DNA from: Rubellimicrobium mesophilum DSM 19309
Lineage (GTDB): Bacteria > Pseudomonadota > Alphaproteobacteria > Rhodobacterales > Rhodobacteraceae
NCBI RefSeq assembly: GCF_000600335.2
Contig: NZ_KK088562.1
Span: 1 to 64,000 of the forward strand
Direction: 5' to 3'
Length of the DNA: 64,000 bases
A program made the position numbers and the translations under genes. Below the pieces are notes generated by a model that was given only the letters and a program-made list of their open reading frames with translations, did no database searches and had not been told where the DNA came from. Positions 1-8,475 of the stretch are shown here, one piece after another (positions within the stretch are counted from its first letter, which is position 1; every line of letters starts with the position of its first letter).

Positions 1-330
1 GGCGTAGAGGAGGAGGCTCCCCATGACCACGAGGGCGGCGGCGAGGGCGGCCATGACGAGCGCGGCGCGACGGGGTGCCTCGCGGAGGGAGAGCGGCCCC
101 GCGCGGTCGGCGGCGAGCAGGCGGCGGGCGATCTCGGTGCGGGCGCGCTCGGCCTCCTCGGGGGCGAGGGTGCCGCGGGCGAGGTCGCGCTCCACCTCGG
201 CGAGCTGGTCGCGGTAGATGCCGAGGTCGGGGGAGCCCTGGGGCGCCTCCGCGCCGGGGCGGAGGAGGGGCCGCGCGACGAGGAGCGCCACCAGGGCCGA
301 GAGCGTTCCCGCGACGATCCAGAAGAGCAT
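1..330 (-). CDS. ccmI: Cytochrome c biogenesis protein CcmI, N-terminal part (cut by window edge)
   Basis: The reverse strand reads from an ATG at 330 through the left edge without a stop. The protein begins [20 protein letters not shown], an N-terminal membrane helix. It continues into a segment with [11 protein letters not shown] and [18 protein letters not shown], typical of the CcmI/CycH N-terminus, and a second hydrophobic stretch ([21 protein letters not shown]) at the edge. CcmI is an inner-membrane chaperone that delivers apocytochrome c to the CcmFH haem ligation machinery. The other ccm genes seen here (ccmABCDG) lie at 23145-25971, so this copy is detached from them. About 110 residues are visible. 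Confidence 0.82.
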   Translation of the reverse strand, partial: MLFWIVAGTLSALVALLVARPLLRPGAEAPQGSPDLGIYRDQLAEVERDLARGTLAPEEAERARTEIARRLLAADRAGPLSLREAPRRAALVMAALAAALVVMGSLLLYA

Positions 331-492
331 GGGCCAGGCCTCCGCGCCCCTTTGGCGCCGGGCCTATCTAGTCGCGGGGCGCCGTGCGCGGAAGGTCGCT
401 TTCGCGTGGCCCAGTGCCGCAGCGCTGCCCGCTTCCCACGGGCCGGCCGCTCTTGTAGAGCGTGGCCCGCAGGCCTCCAGGGGATGAGACTC

Positions 493-1741
493 ATGCGCCG
501 CTATTCCGTCTTCGCCCTCGTCCGCGAGGGGCTCCGGCAGCATTCGGGCTGGGACCGGGCGTGGAGCTCGCCCCTGCCCAAGAGCCGCTATGACGTGGTG
601 ATCGTCGGGGCGGGGGGGCACGGGCTCGCCACGGCCTACTACCTCGGCAAGAACCACGGCATCCGCAACGTCGCGGTGATCGAGAAGGGGTGGCTCGGCG
701 GCGGCAACACGGGGCGGAACACGACCATCATCCGGTCGAACTACCTCCAGGACCCCTCGGCCGCGATCTACGAGAAGGCGCGGAGCCTCTACGAGACGCT
801 GAGCCAGGAGCTGAACTACAACGTCATGTTCAGCCCGCGCGGCGTGATGATGCTGGCGCAGACGCTCCACGAGGTGCGGGGCTACAAGCGCACCGCCGAG
901 GCCAACGCCCTGCAGGGGCGTGGACACCGAATACATCTCGCCCGCCCGCGTGAAGGAGCTCTGCCCGATCATCCATCTCGACGGGCCGCGCTACCCGGTG
1001 CTGGGAGCGCTATGGCAGCCGCGTGGCGGGACGGCGCGGCACGATGCGGTGGCCTGGGGTTATGCCCGCGCCTGCGCCGACATGGGCATGGACATCATCG
1101 AGCAGTGCGAGGTGAGAGGCGTCCACACGGCCAACGGCAAGGTCTCGGGCGTCGCGACGACCAAGGGCACCATCGCCTGCGAGAAGCTCGCCATCGTCGT
1201 CGCGGGGCATTCGAGCGTGCTGGCCGAGATGGCGGGCTTCCGCCTGCCCATCGAGTCGCTGCCGCTCCAGGCCCTCGTGTCCGAGCCGATCAAGCCCTGC
1301 ATGGACGTGGTCGTGATGGCCAACACGGTGCACGGCTACATGAGCCAGTCCGACAAGGGCGAGATGGTGATCGGCGGCGGCACCGACGGCTACAACGCCT
1401 ACACGCAGCGCGGCAGCTTCCACCACATCGAGGAGACGGTGCGGGCGCTGATCGAGACCTTCCCGATGATCTCGCGGCTCAAGATGCTGCGGCAGTGGGG
1501 CGGGATCGTGGACATGACGGGGGACCGCTCGCCCATCCTCTCGGCGACGCCGCTGGGGAACTGCTTCGTCAACTGCGGCTGGGGGACGGGCGGGTTCAAG
1601 GCGATCCCGGGCTCGGGCTGGGCCATGGCGGATCTGGTCGCCACGGGGCAGCCTGGGCCGCTTTCCGCCGATTTCGGGCTTGATCGGTTCCGCGAAGGGC
1701 GTTTCATCGACGAAAGCGTCGCCGCCGGGGTGGCGCATTGA
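493..1741 (+). CDS. soxB: Sarcosine oxidase beta subunit (single-base frameshift)
   Basis: Beta subunit of heterotetrameric sarcosine oxidase, which demethylates sarcosine to glycine with formation of H2O2 and methylene-tetrahydrofolate. The N-terminal part starts [13 protein letters not shown] and carries the dinucleotide-binding GAGGHG at residues 39-44. The second half ([28 protein letters not shown]) lies in the next frame. Removing one G from the G4 run at 915-918 restores LQGVDTEY and gives about 415 aa, the normal family length. The ATG at 493 is preferred over 484 because the AGGGG at 478-482 is correctly spaced only for 493. First gene of the sox group. Confidence 0.9.
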
Positions 1742-1789
1742 CCAAGATTCTTCACGGGTTCGGGAACCGGCCGCGAGGGGACCTCGTTG

Positions 1790-1813
1790 CCGTGGCGCAA
1801 GACTTAGCCACGG
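1790..1813 (+). promoter_or_regulatory. Hairpin overlapping the ribosome binding site of the Thr-rich gene
   Basis: CCGTGGC (1790-1796) and GCCACGG (1807-1813) form a perfect 7-bp stem with a 10-nt loop. The right arm covers the start of the GGAG ribosome binding site (1812-1815) of the gene starting at 1824, so folding could hide it. Any effect on translation is inferred. Confidence 0.3.
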
Positions 1814-1823
1814 AGCCCTCTTC

Positions 1824-2372
1824 ATGTCCGATCCGAACTACACCTCGCCTCCGCCGCGTCGCAGCTCGGGCAGCACGGTCGCCTTCATCATCGGCGCCAT
1901 CATCGTGGTGCTGCTGCTGCTGTGGTGGTTCATGTCGGCCGGTGACAACGTCGTCGAGACAACGGACACGGGCGACGCCGCCACCACGACCACGACGACC
2001 ACGGACGACACCGCCGCCGGTGGCACGACGACTGCGACCGACACCGCCACGACCGACACGGCCACGACCGGGACCGACGCCGCCGCGGGCGGCACGGACG
2101 CCACTGCCACCACCACGACCGAAGGTGGCGACACCGCGACCACCACGACGACGACTGGCGCCGACACCACCACGACGACCACGACCGACACCGGCGCGGC
2201 TGATGCCACGACCGACACCGGCGCGGCTGCCGATGCTGCGGCCGACGACGCGGCCGATGCCGCCACGGGCGCGGACGAGACCTCGACCACCGGAGGCACC
2301 ACCACCACTCCGGCGACCGAAGCCTCTCCGACCGAAGGCGAGGCGACCGGAACCCAGCCGACCGACCAGTAA
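1824..2372 (+). CDS. Thr/Asp/Ala-rich single-pass membrane protein of unknown function
   Basis: The protein is 182 aa. It starts MSDPNYTSPPPRRSSGS, has one strong membrane helix at about residues 19-36, and then about 140 residues built almost only of Thr, Asp, Ala, Gly and Glu, including runs of 6-7 Thr. This predicts an N-in protein with a disordered, acidic, Thr-rich periplasmic tail. The ATG at 1824 follows GGAG at 1812-1815. No family was recognised. It sits between soxB and soxD on the same strand and ends before an intrinsic terminator, so it looks like an insertion into the sox operon. The opposite-strand Val-rich frame is a shadow. Confidence 0.65.
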   Translation: MSDPNYTSPPPRRSSGSTVAFIIGAIIVVLLLLWWFMSAGDNVVETTDTGDAATTTTTTTDDTAAGGTTTATDTATTDTATTGTDAAAGGTDATATTTTEGGDTATTTTTTGADTTTTTTTDTGAADATTDTGAAADAAADDAADAATGADETSTTGGTTTTPATEASPTEGEATGTQPTDQ

Positions 2373-2451
2373 GGCCGGGCCGACGATCCATCTGTCGGGC
2401 GGACGCCGTCGCGTCCGCCCCGAAGTCTTGTCGTCCCTTCGGGGACACGTG

Positions 2452-2481
2452 GGCTGCCCTCCCTGCGGAGGGCGGCCTTTT
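2452..2481 (+). terminator. Rho-independent terminator between the Thr-rich gene and soxD
   Basis: An 11-bp stem with one T-G wobble pairs 2452-2462 with 2467-2477 around the tetraloop CTGC. It contains GCCCTCC/GGAGGGC and is followed by TTTT at 2478-2481. A smaller GTCCC/GGGAC hairpin precedes it near 2433-2446. It lies only 27 nt before the soxD start, so soxDAG would need readthrough or a promoter of their own. Confidence 0.7.
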
Positions 2482-2507
2482 GCCGTTCCATGCATCGCGG
2501 AGGCGCC

Positions 2508-2864
2508 GTGCTGATCCTCACCTGCCCCCATTGCGGCGTCCAAGCCGACGAGACCGAGCTTTCGCCCGGCGGCGAGGCGCATCTGAAGCGCTTCGGGCCC
2601 GAATCCTCGGACGACGAGTTCCTGGGCTACCTGTTCCACCGGCAGAACCCCAAGGGCCCGCACTTCGAGCGCTGGCGCCACAGCTTCGGCTGCGGGAAGT
2701 GGTTCCTGGCGGCGCGGGACACCGCCAACAACCAGGTCTTCGGGACCTATCCGGCGACGCTGGCGGAACCTTCGGACAGGTTGCGGGAGCGGATCAGCGC
2801 GGCGCGTCCCGGCTGGGGCTTCGAGCCCGGCGCGCCCTCGCCCGACGCGGAGGTGGCGCCATGA
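2508..2864 (+). CDS. soxD: Sarcosine oxidase delta subunit
   Basis: Small zinc-binding subunit of tetrameric sarcosine oxidase. The protein starts MLILTCPHCG and later has HSFGCGKWF, giving the two N-terminal Cys plus downstream His and Cys that ligate zinc in this family. GTG 2508 is chosen as the start because GGAGG at 2499-2503 precedes it at good spacing and because homologues begin at this point; the in-frame ATG at 2490 would place that site inside the gene. The stop overlaps the soxA start (ATGA), indicating translational coupling. Length 118 aa, normal for the family. Confidence 0.9.
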   Translation: MLILTCPHCGVQADETELSPGGEAHLKRFGPESSDDEFLGYLFHRQNPKGPHFERWRHSFGCGKWFLAARDTANNQVFGTYPATLAEPSDRLRERISAARPGWGFEPGAPSPDAEVAP

Positions 2865-5843
2865 GCACGCGGCTTTCCCGGGGCGGGCGGCTGATCGACC
2901 GCTCGCGCCCCCTGCGCTTCACCTTCGACGGGCACCACTACCGGGGCTTCGCGGGGGATACCCTGGCCTCGGCGCTGCTTGCCAACGGACAGACGGTGGT
3001 GGGGCGGAGCTTCAAGTACCACCGGCCGAGGGGCCTCGTGGCCTCGGGGCAGGAGGAGCCCAACGGGCTCGTGAACCTCGGCGCGGGGCACCGGATGGAG
3101 CCCAACCAGCGCGCGACCGTGACGCCGCTGACGGAGGGGCTCACGGCGCTGAGCCAGAACCGCTGGCCGAACCTGGACCTGGACGTGGGCGCGGTGAACA
3201 GCGCCTTCGGGCGGTTCCTGCCGGCGGGGTTCTACTACAAGACCTTCATGTGGCCGCGCGCCGCCTGGAAGCACGTCTACGAGCCATTCATCCGCCGCAG
3301 CGCGGGCCTGGGCCGGGTGCCGGAGGGGCGGGACCCGGACCTCTACGAGCACTTCAACGTCCACGTGGACGTGCTGATCGCCGGGGGCGGGATCGCGGGC
3401 CTCGCGGCGGCGCTGGCGGCCGGGCGGTCGGGCCAGCGCGTGCTGCTGCTGGAGCAGAACGGCTGGTGGGGCGGCCGGGCGGCCGTGGACGGGCCGGAGA
3501 TCGACGGCACGCCCGCCGCCTACTGGATCGAGCAGGCGGTCAAGGCTCTGGAGGCGCTGCCGAACGTGCGGCTGCGGCTCAACACGCAGGTGAGCGGGGT
3601 CTACGACCACGGCTACGTGCTGGCCTGCGAGCAGCTCGACGGCGTGGGGCCGCGCCAGCGGCTGTGGCGCATCCGGGCCGGGAAGATCGTGTCGGCCATC
3701 GGGGCCATCGAGCGGCCGCTGGCCTTCGCGGGGAACGACGTCCCGGGGGTGATGCTGGCCTCGGCGGTGCGCGACTACCTCGCGAACTGGGGGGTGAGCG
3801 TCGGCGACCGCGTGGTGGTGGTGACCAACAACGACGACGCCTATCGGACGGCGCTGGCGGTGCATCGGGCGGGGCTGCTCGTGCCCGTCATCGTGGACGC
3901 GCGGCCCCGGCCGGACGGGGAGCTCGTGCGGATGGCGCGGGACCTCGGCATCCGCATCGAGGCGGGGCGGGGGATCGCCAAGGTCAAGGGGCGGCGGGGC
4001 GTCACGGGCGTGACGCTCTGCGCGCTGGTGGGCGAGGGGGCCGGGATCGAGGACATCGCTTGCGACGCGGTGGCGATGTCGGGCGGCTGGACGCCCTCGG
4101 TGCACCTCTGGTCGCACGCAGGGGGGGCGCTGGCCTGGGACGACGACCGGGCGATGTTCCTGCCCAACCCGGAGAGGCCGCCGCGCCAGCATGACGGCAG
4201 CGCCATGGTGATCCCGGCCGGCGGCTCGGCTGGGGAGCTGCGGACGGCCGGCGTGCTGGCCTCGGGACTTTCGGCGGGCGCGCAGGCCGCCGGGGGCGAG
4301 GCGGAGCCGCATATCGCCGCGCGCGACGCGGAGGAGGGGCCGTTCCTGCCCGTCTGGGTCATGCCGCAGGGGGCGAAGACCTCGCTCAAGCGAAAGATGT
4401 GGCTCGACTTCCAGAACGACGTGAAGGTGTCGGACGTGGAGCTCGCGGCCCGCGAGGGGTTCCAGAGCGTCGAGCACGTCAAGCGCTACACGACGCTGGG
4501 GATGGCGACGGACCAGGGGAAGACCTCGAACCTCAACGGGCTCGCGGTGCTGGGTCAGACGCTGCACGTGCCGATCCCGGCGGTGGGGACGACGACCTTC
4601 CGCCCGCCCTACACGCCGCTGACGATGGGGACCATCGCAGGGGTCGCCAAGGGGCCGCTGTTCCAGCCCATCCGCAAGACGGCGATCCACCAATGGCATG
4701 AGCGGCACGGCGCGACCTGGGAGCCCGTGGGCCTCTGGCGCCGTCCCTTTGCCTACATCAGGCCGGGCGAGCACGTCGAGAACGCGGTGAACCGCGAGGT
4801 TCTGGCGGTGCGGAACTCGGTGGGCTGCTGGATGCCTCGACGCTCGGCAAGATCGTCGTGAAGGGGCCGGACGCGGGCCGCTTCCTCGACATGCTCTACA
4901 CCAACGTCATGAGCAGCCTGCCGGTCGGCAAGTGCCGCTACGGGCTGATGTGCAGCGAGAACGGGTTCCTGTCGGACGACGGCGTGGTCGTGCGGCTGAA
5001 CGAGGACACCTGGCTCTGCCATACGACGACCGGGGTGCGGACCGCATCCACGCGCATATGGAGGACTGGCTCCAGACCGAGTGGCACGGCTGGAAGGTCT
5101 ACACGGCCAACATGACCGAGCAATGGGCGCAGATCGCCGTCGCGGGGCCGCGGGCGCGGGACGTGATCGCGAAGCTCGGGGGGATGGACCTGTCCAGGGA
5201 GGCGCTGCCCTTCATGACCTTCGCCGAGGGCACGCTGGGCAACCGCTTCCAGGCGCGGGTGCACCGGATCAGCTTCTCGGGCGAGCTGTCCTACGAGATC
5301 GCGGTTCCGGCGGGCCAGGGCCTCGCGCTCTGGGAGGCGCTGATGGAGGCCGGGCGCGAGTTCGGCGTCACGCCCTACGGGACCGAGGCGATGCACGTCC
5401 TCCGGGCCGAGAAGGGCTACGTCATGATCGGCGAGGAGACCGACGGGACGGTGATCCCGCAGGACCTGAACCTCGGCTGGGCGATCTCGAAGAAGAAGCC
5501 CGATTTCCTCGGCAAGCGCGCCCAGATGCGGACCTTCATGGCAAGCCCAGACAGGTGGCAGCTCGTGGGGCTCGAGACGCTGGACGGGTCGGTGCTGCCC
5601 GAGGGGGCCTACATCCTCGGGGTGGGCGAGAACGCGAACGGGCAGAGGAACACAGAAGGCCGGATCACCTCGACCTACTTCTCGGCTACGCTGGACCGGG
5701 GGATCGCGATGGCGCTGCTCCACCGCGGGGGCGATCGGATGGGGCAGACGGTGCAGGTCTCGCGCAGGGGCGGCGATCCCGTGCCGGCGCGGGTCGTCGA
5801 TCCGGTGCTCTTCGACAAGGCGGGGGAGAGGCTGAATGGCTGA
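2861..5843 (+). CDS. soxA: Sarcosine oxidase alpha subunit (two single-base frameshifts)
   Basis: Large subunit of tetrameric sarcosine oxidase. The N-terminal ferredoxin-like part (FDGHHYRGFAGDTLASALLA) is followed by a dinucleotide-binding GGGIAGLAAALAAGRSG near residue 175 and a C-terminal aminomethyltransferase (GCV_T-like) folate domain. The frame breaks twice. One base appears missing in GGG 4822-4824 (repair gives NSVGLLDAST) and one in GGGG 5032-5035 (repair gives TTTGGADRIHAHMEDW). With both restored the protein is about 994 aa, the usual size. It starts at an ATGA overlap with soxD, and its end overlaps the soxG start. Probably intact in the organism. Confidence 0.9.
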
Positions 5844-6352
5844 GGTGACGATGTCGGCGCCGCTGGGCATGATCGGCCTGCGCGGCGACCTATCGGACGA
5901 GCGTCTGCGTGCCGCCGTGCGGGAGGTGACGGGCGTGGCCGTGCCCGACCCGCTGCGGATCGAGGGGGACCTCGGAGCGCGGCGCGGCCTGGATGTCGCC
6001 GGACGAGCTCCTGCTGTTCGTCGCCCGCGACGAGGTGGGCGCGGCGGTGGCGCGGCTCTCGGAGGCGCTTGCCGGGACGCATCACCTCGTCACCGACGTG
6101 TCCGACCTGCGGGTGTGCCTGCGGCTCGACGGGCCGGAGGTCCGGGAGGTTCTGGCGAAGCTCACGCCGGCCGACCTTCACCCCGACGTGTTCGGTCCCG
6201 CCATGGTCCGGCGCTCGCGCCTGGGACAGGTCGCGGCGGCCTTCTGGCTCGAGGGCGAGGGCGCCCGCGTGGTCTGCTTCCGCTCGGTCGGGGACTATAT
6301 GCTCGCGCTGCTGCGCCAGTCGGCGGTGGACGGAGCGGTCGGCTTCTTCTGA
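5836..6352 (+). CDS. soxG: Sarcosine oxidase gamma subunit (single-base frameshift)
   Basis: Gamma subunit, last gene of the sox group, overlapping the end of soxA by 8 nt. The first 45 residues (MAEVTMSAPLGMIGLRGDLS) and the rest (WMSPDELLLFVARDEVGAAV to SAVDGAVGFF) are in different frames. Removing one G from the G5 run at 5964-5968 joins them through SERGAAWMSPDELLL, which matches the family pattern. The repaired length is about 171 aa, somewhat shorter than many homologues. Assigned from operon position and the gamma-subunit SPDELLL region. Confidence 0.82.
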
Positions 6353-6370
6353 TCCGGCGGGATTAGGTCC

Positions 6371-6394
6371 GCATCGGCCATTATTAGCCGATGC
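6371..6394 (+). terminator. Inverted repeat after soxG, possible terminator
   Basis: GCATCGGC (6371-6378) and GCCGATGC (6387-6394) form a perfect 8-bp stem around an AT-rich 8-nt loop, 18 bp after the soxG stop. There is no T-tract, so it may be a 3'-end stabilising hairpin or a factor-dependent terminator. Confidence 0.45.
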
Positions 6395-6488
6395 CCTGGA
6401 CGCGGCCGTTGCGTGATTCGCCCGATTCTGCTAGGCAGGAGGGCGTTCAAGAAGGCATTCCTTCGGCCGGAGAGGACCCGGCCAGATA

Positions 6489-6545
6489 GGCCCGGCGCGG
6501 ACCGGGCCGGCCCCCGCCGTTCGCTGGCAAGCGACCGCGGGGGCC
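6489..6545 (+). promoter_or_regulatory. Two abutting hairpins upstream of sodB
   Basis: GGCCCGG (6489-6495) pairs with CCGGGCC (6502-6508). Immediately next, GGCCCCCGC (6509-6517) pairs with GCGGGGGCC (6537-6545), and inside it TCGCT (6521-6525) pairs with AGCGA (6530-6534). All arms are perfect. No T-tract follows. They may form a structured 5' leader of sodB, lying about 130 nt before its start, or a processed 3' end of another transcript. Confidence 0.4.
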
Positions 6546-6677
6546 ACGACGTTTCAGGGCCATGGACGCGGTGTCGAGCCCGTGAAGCGAGCCGCCGACC
6601 CTTGACCTCACGCCGCCGTGCGCCTTGTTATGGCGCGCGCCGATCGGGCGCCCGAGATGAATGCAAGGAGCCGCGCC

Positions 6678-7277
6678 ATGGCCTTCACCCTTCCCGACCT
6701 GCCCTATCCGCACGACGCCCTGGCGTCGAAGGGCATGTCCCGCGAGACGCTCGAGTTCCACCACGACCTCCACCACAAGGCCTATGTGGACAACGGCAAC
6801 AAGCTGATCGCCGGCACCGAGTGGGAGAACAAGTCGCTCGAGGACATCGTCCGGGGCACCTACCAGGCCGGCGCGGTGGCGCAGAACGGCATCTTCAACA
6901 ACGCCTCGCAGCACTGGAACCACAACCAGTTCTGGCAGTGGATGACCCCGGGCGAATCCCGGATGCCGGGCGAGCTGGAGCGCGCGATCAACGGCGCCTT
7001 CGGGTCCGTGCAGGACTTCAAGACCCAGTTCGCCGCCGCCGGGGCCGCGCAGTTCGGCTCGGGCTGGGCCTGGCTGGTCAAGGACAGCGGCGGCAACCTC
7101 AAGATCACCAAGACCGAGAACGGGGTGAACCCGCTCTGCTTCAACGAGACGGCGCTGCTGGGCTGCGACGTGTGGGAGCATTCCTACTACATCGACTACC
7201 GCAACAAGCGGCCGGCCTACCTCACCAACTTCCTCGACAACCTCGTCAACTGGGAGAACGTCGCCTCGCGGCTCTGA
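6678..7277 (+). CDS. sodB: Superoxide dismutase, Fe/Mn type
   Basis: Converts superoxide to H2O2 and O2 in the cytoplasm. The 199-aa protein starts MAFTLPDLPYPHDALASKGM and has metal-ligand regions FHHDLHH near residue 28, QHWNHNQFW, and DVWEHSYYIDYRNKR near the C-terminus, as in Fe/Mn SODs. ATG 6678 is chosen because AAGGAG precedes it at 6665-6670 and family members begin here. It is a single-gene unit, with a strong hairpin 28 nt after the stop. Fe versus Mn preference cannot be settled by eye. Confidence 0.93.
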   Translation: MAFTLPDLPYPHDALASKGMSRETLEFHHDLHHKAYVDNGNKLIAGTEWENKSLEDIVRGTYQAGAVAQNGIFNNASQHWNHNQFWQWMTPGESRMPGELERAINGAFGSVQDFKTQFAAAGAAQFGSGWAWLVKDSGGNLKITKTENGVNPLCFNETALLGCDVWEHSYYIDYRNKRPAYLTNFLDNLVNWENVASRL

Positions 7278-7305
7278 GGCCGCCTTTCCCAGAGGCGGAC
7301 CGGGC

Positions 7306-7330
7306 GGCCCGGCGGAAACTCCGCCGGGCC
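7306..7330 (+). terminator. Stem-loop after sodB
   Basis: GGCCCGGCGG (7306-7315) and CCGCCGGGCC (7321-7330) form a perfect 10-bp stem with loop AAACT. The downstream GTTCGCGTTT is only moderately T-rich. Consistent with a terminator for sodB. Confidence 0.65.
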
Positions 7331-7396
7331 GTTCGCGTTTCGGAACCGGGGCGAGGTCCGGCCGGTTTTCCCTCCGTTCAGACGGAGGGAAACGCG

Positions 7397-7834
7397 ATGC
7401 GGCTTGAGAACGGCACCTGGGTCCTGGTCGTGGACGGCGCCAAGGCGCTGGTCCTCGAGAACTTGACGGACGGCATGGACCCGAACCTCCGCGTGGTGCG
7501 CAAGGAGGAGAACGACGCCCCCGACAGCCGGGGCGAGGCCACCACCAGCCCCGACCAGCAGGGCGTCCGCCGGCAGCTCGACGCCAACGACTATCACACC
7601 TTCGAGGAGCACCGCTTCGCGGAGGCGATGGCGGACTGGCTCTACAAGGCCGCGCACCGCAACCGCTTCGACCGGCTCGTCGTCGTGGCGCCGCCCAAGG
7701 TGCTGGGGACGCTGCGCCAGTCGCTCCACAAGGAGGTGGCGAGCCGGGTCGTGGCGGAGGTGCCCAAGACCCTGACCGGCCACCCGGTCGATCAGATCGA
7801 GCGCATCGTGGCGGAGGAACTGGCGGCCGCCTGA
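7397..7834 (+). CDS. Host-attachment family protein
   Basis: The 145-aa protein starts MRLENGTWVLVVDGAKALVL and ends FDRLVVVAPPKVLGTLRQSL then HPVDQIERIV. This matches the family named 'protein required for attachment to host cells', also called host attachment protein. The biochemical role is unknown; the name comes from plant-associated bacteria. A GGAGGGA ribosome binding site lies just before ATG 7397. Its 3' end overlaps the convergent LOG-family gene by 43 nt. Confidence 0.78.
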   Translation: MRLENGTWVLVVDGAKALVLENLTDGMDPNLRVVRKEENDAPDSRGEATTSPDQQGVRRQLDANDYHTFEEHRFAEAMADWLYKAAHRNRFDRLVVVAPPKVLGTLRQSLHKEVASRVVAEVPKTLTGHPVDQIERIVAEELAAA

Positions 7835-8379
7835 GGCAGGGCCGCGCGCAGGGCGTGCTCCAGCGCGGGCACGTCCGGCACCACGGTGACGAAGTCCCTG
7901 AGCGAGGGTTGCGCGAAGCCCTGCGCGACGACATGGTCGAGGAGCGCGACGAGGGGGTGCCAGTAGCCCCCCGCGTCGAGGAGCAGGATCGGCTTCTCGT
8001 GCAGGCCGATCTGGCGCCAGGTGAGGACCTCGAAGAACTCGTCGAGCGATCCGGCGCCGCCGGGCAGGCAGACCACCGCGTCGGCGTTCATGAACATGAC
8101 CTTCTTGCGCTCGTGCATCGTCTCGGTGACCACGAGGCGGTCGAGGTCGCGCTTGGCGATCTCGCGCGGGAAGAGGTGGCCGGGGATCACGCCCAGCGCC
8201 CGTCCGCCGGCCGCCTGATGGGTGCGGGCGACGCGGCCCATGAGCCCCACGTCGCCGGCGCCATACACGAGCCCCCAGCCGTTGGCGGCGAGCATCCGGC
8301 CCGTCGCCTCGGCCATCTCGGCGTAAAGGGGGTCGCGGCCGTCGCGCGAGCCGCAATAGACACAGACCGACAGGCTCAA
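7792..8379 (-). CDS. LOG-family protein (TIGR00730 Rossmann fold, cytokinin phosphoribohydrolase-like)
   Basis: The 195-aa protein starts MSLSVCVYCGSRDGRDPLYA, with CGS near the N-terminus and the LPGGAGSLDEFFE segment corresponding to the family PGGxGTxxE motif, here with Ser in place of Thr. Members hydrolyse N6-substituted or plain AMP to base and ribose 5-phosphate; older annotations as lysine decarboxylase are wrong. Convergent with the host-attachment gene. The substrate is not determinable here. Confidence 0.85.
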   Translation of the reverse strand: MSLSVCVYCGSRDGRDPLYAEMAEATGRMLAANGWGLVYGAGDVGLMGRVARTHQAAGGRALGVIPGHLFPREIAKRDLDRLVVTETMHERKKVMFMNADAVVCLPGGAGSLDEFFEVLTWRQIGLHEKPILLLDAGGYWHPLVALLDHVVAQGFAQPSLRDFVTVVPDVPALEHALRAALPQAAASSSATMRSI

Positions 8380-8402
8380 CCTCTCGCTCCTCCGATGGAA
8401 TT

Positions 8403-8431
8403 TTGACGTAGTCTAGGGGGGTTGCTATTCT
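8403..8431 (+). promoter_or_regulatory. Sigma-70-type promoter for the LysM gene
   Basis: TTGACG (8403-8408) and TATTCT (8426-8431) are separated by exactly 17 bp and lie 45 bp before the GTG start at 8476, in the divergent interval with the LOG gene. Confidence 0.5.
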
Positions 8432-8475
8432 CATTCCAACCCGGATGCGAGGGTCCGGGCGGATTGGGAGGAGGC

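Larger units (their letters stand above)
6353..6677. other. Gene-free interval between soxG and sodB
   Basis: No convincing coding frame was seen on either strand. The interval holds the soxG 3' hairpin, then a pair of abutting GC-rich hairpins (6489-6545), and the AAGGAG ribosome binding site of sodB at 6665-6670. It presumably contains the sodB promoter, but no clear -35/-10 pair was identified. Confidence 0.6.

Noticed and set aside
1975..2340. CRISPR-like or satellite repeat in the ACGACCACGACC region
   Set aside because: Periodicity is three, matching Thr/Asp codons of one reading frame. There are no conserved repeats with unique spacers. No CRISPR array was seen anywhere in the window.
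1838..2521. Val-rich reverse-strand frame opposite the Thr-rich gene
   Set aside because: The + strand frame has a ribosome binding site, a proper membrane helix and a terminator directly after it. The Val runs are the complement of ACC/ACG Thr codons.
2747..4774. 675-codon reverse-strand frame opposite soxA
   Set aside because: Its product is His/Arg/Pro-rich with no domain, and the + strand carries the conserved sarcosine oxidase alpha subunit.
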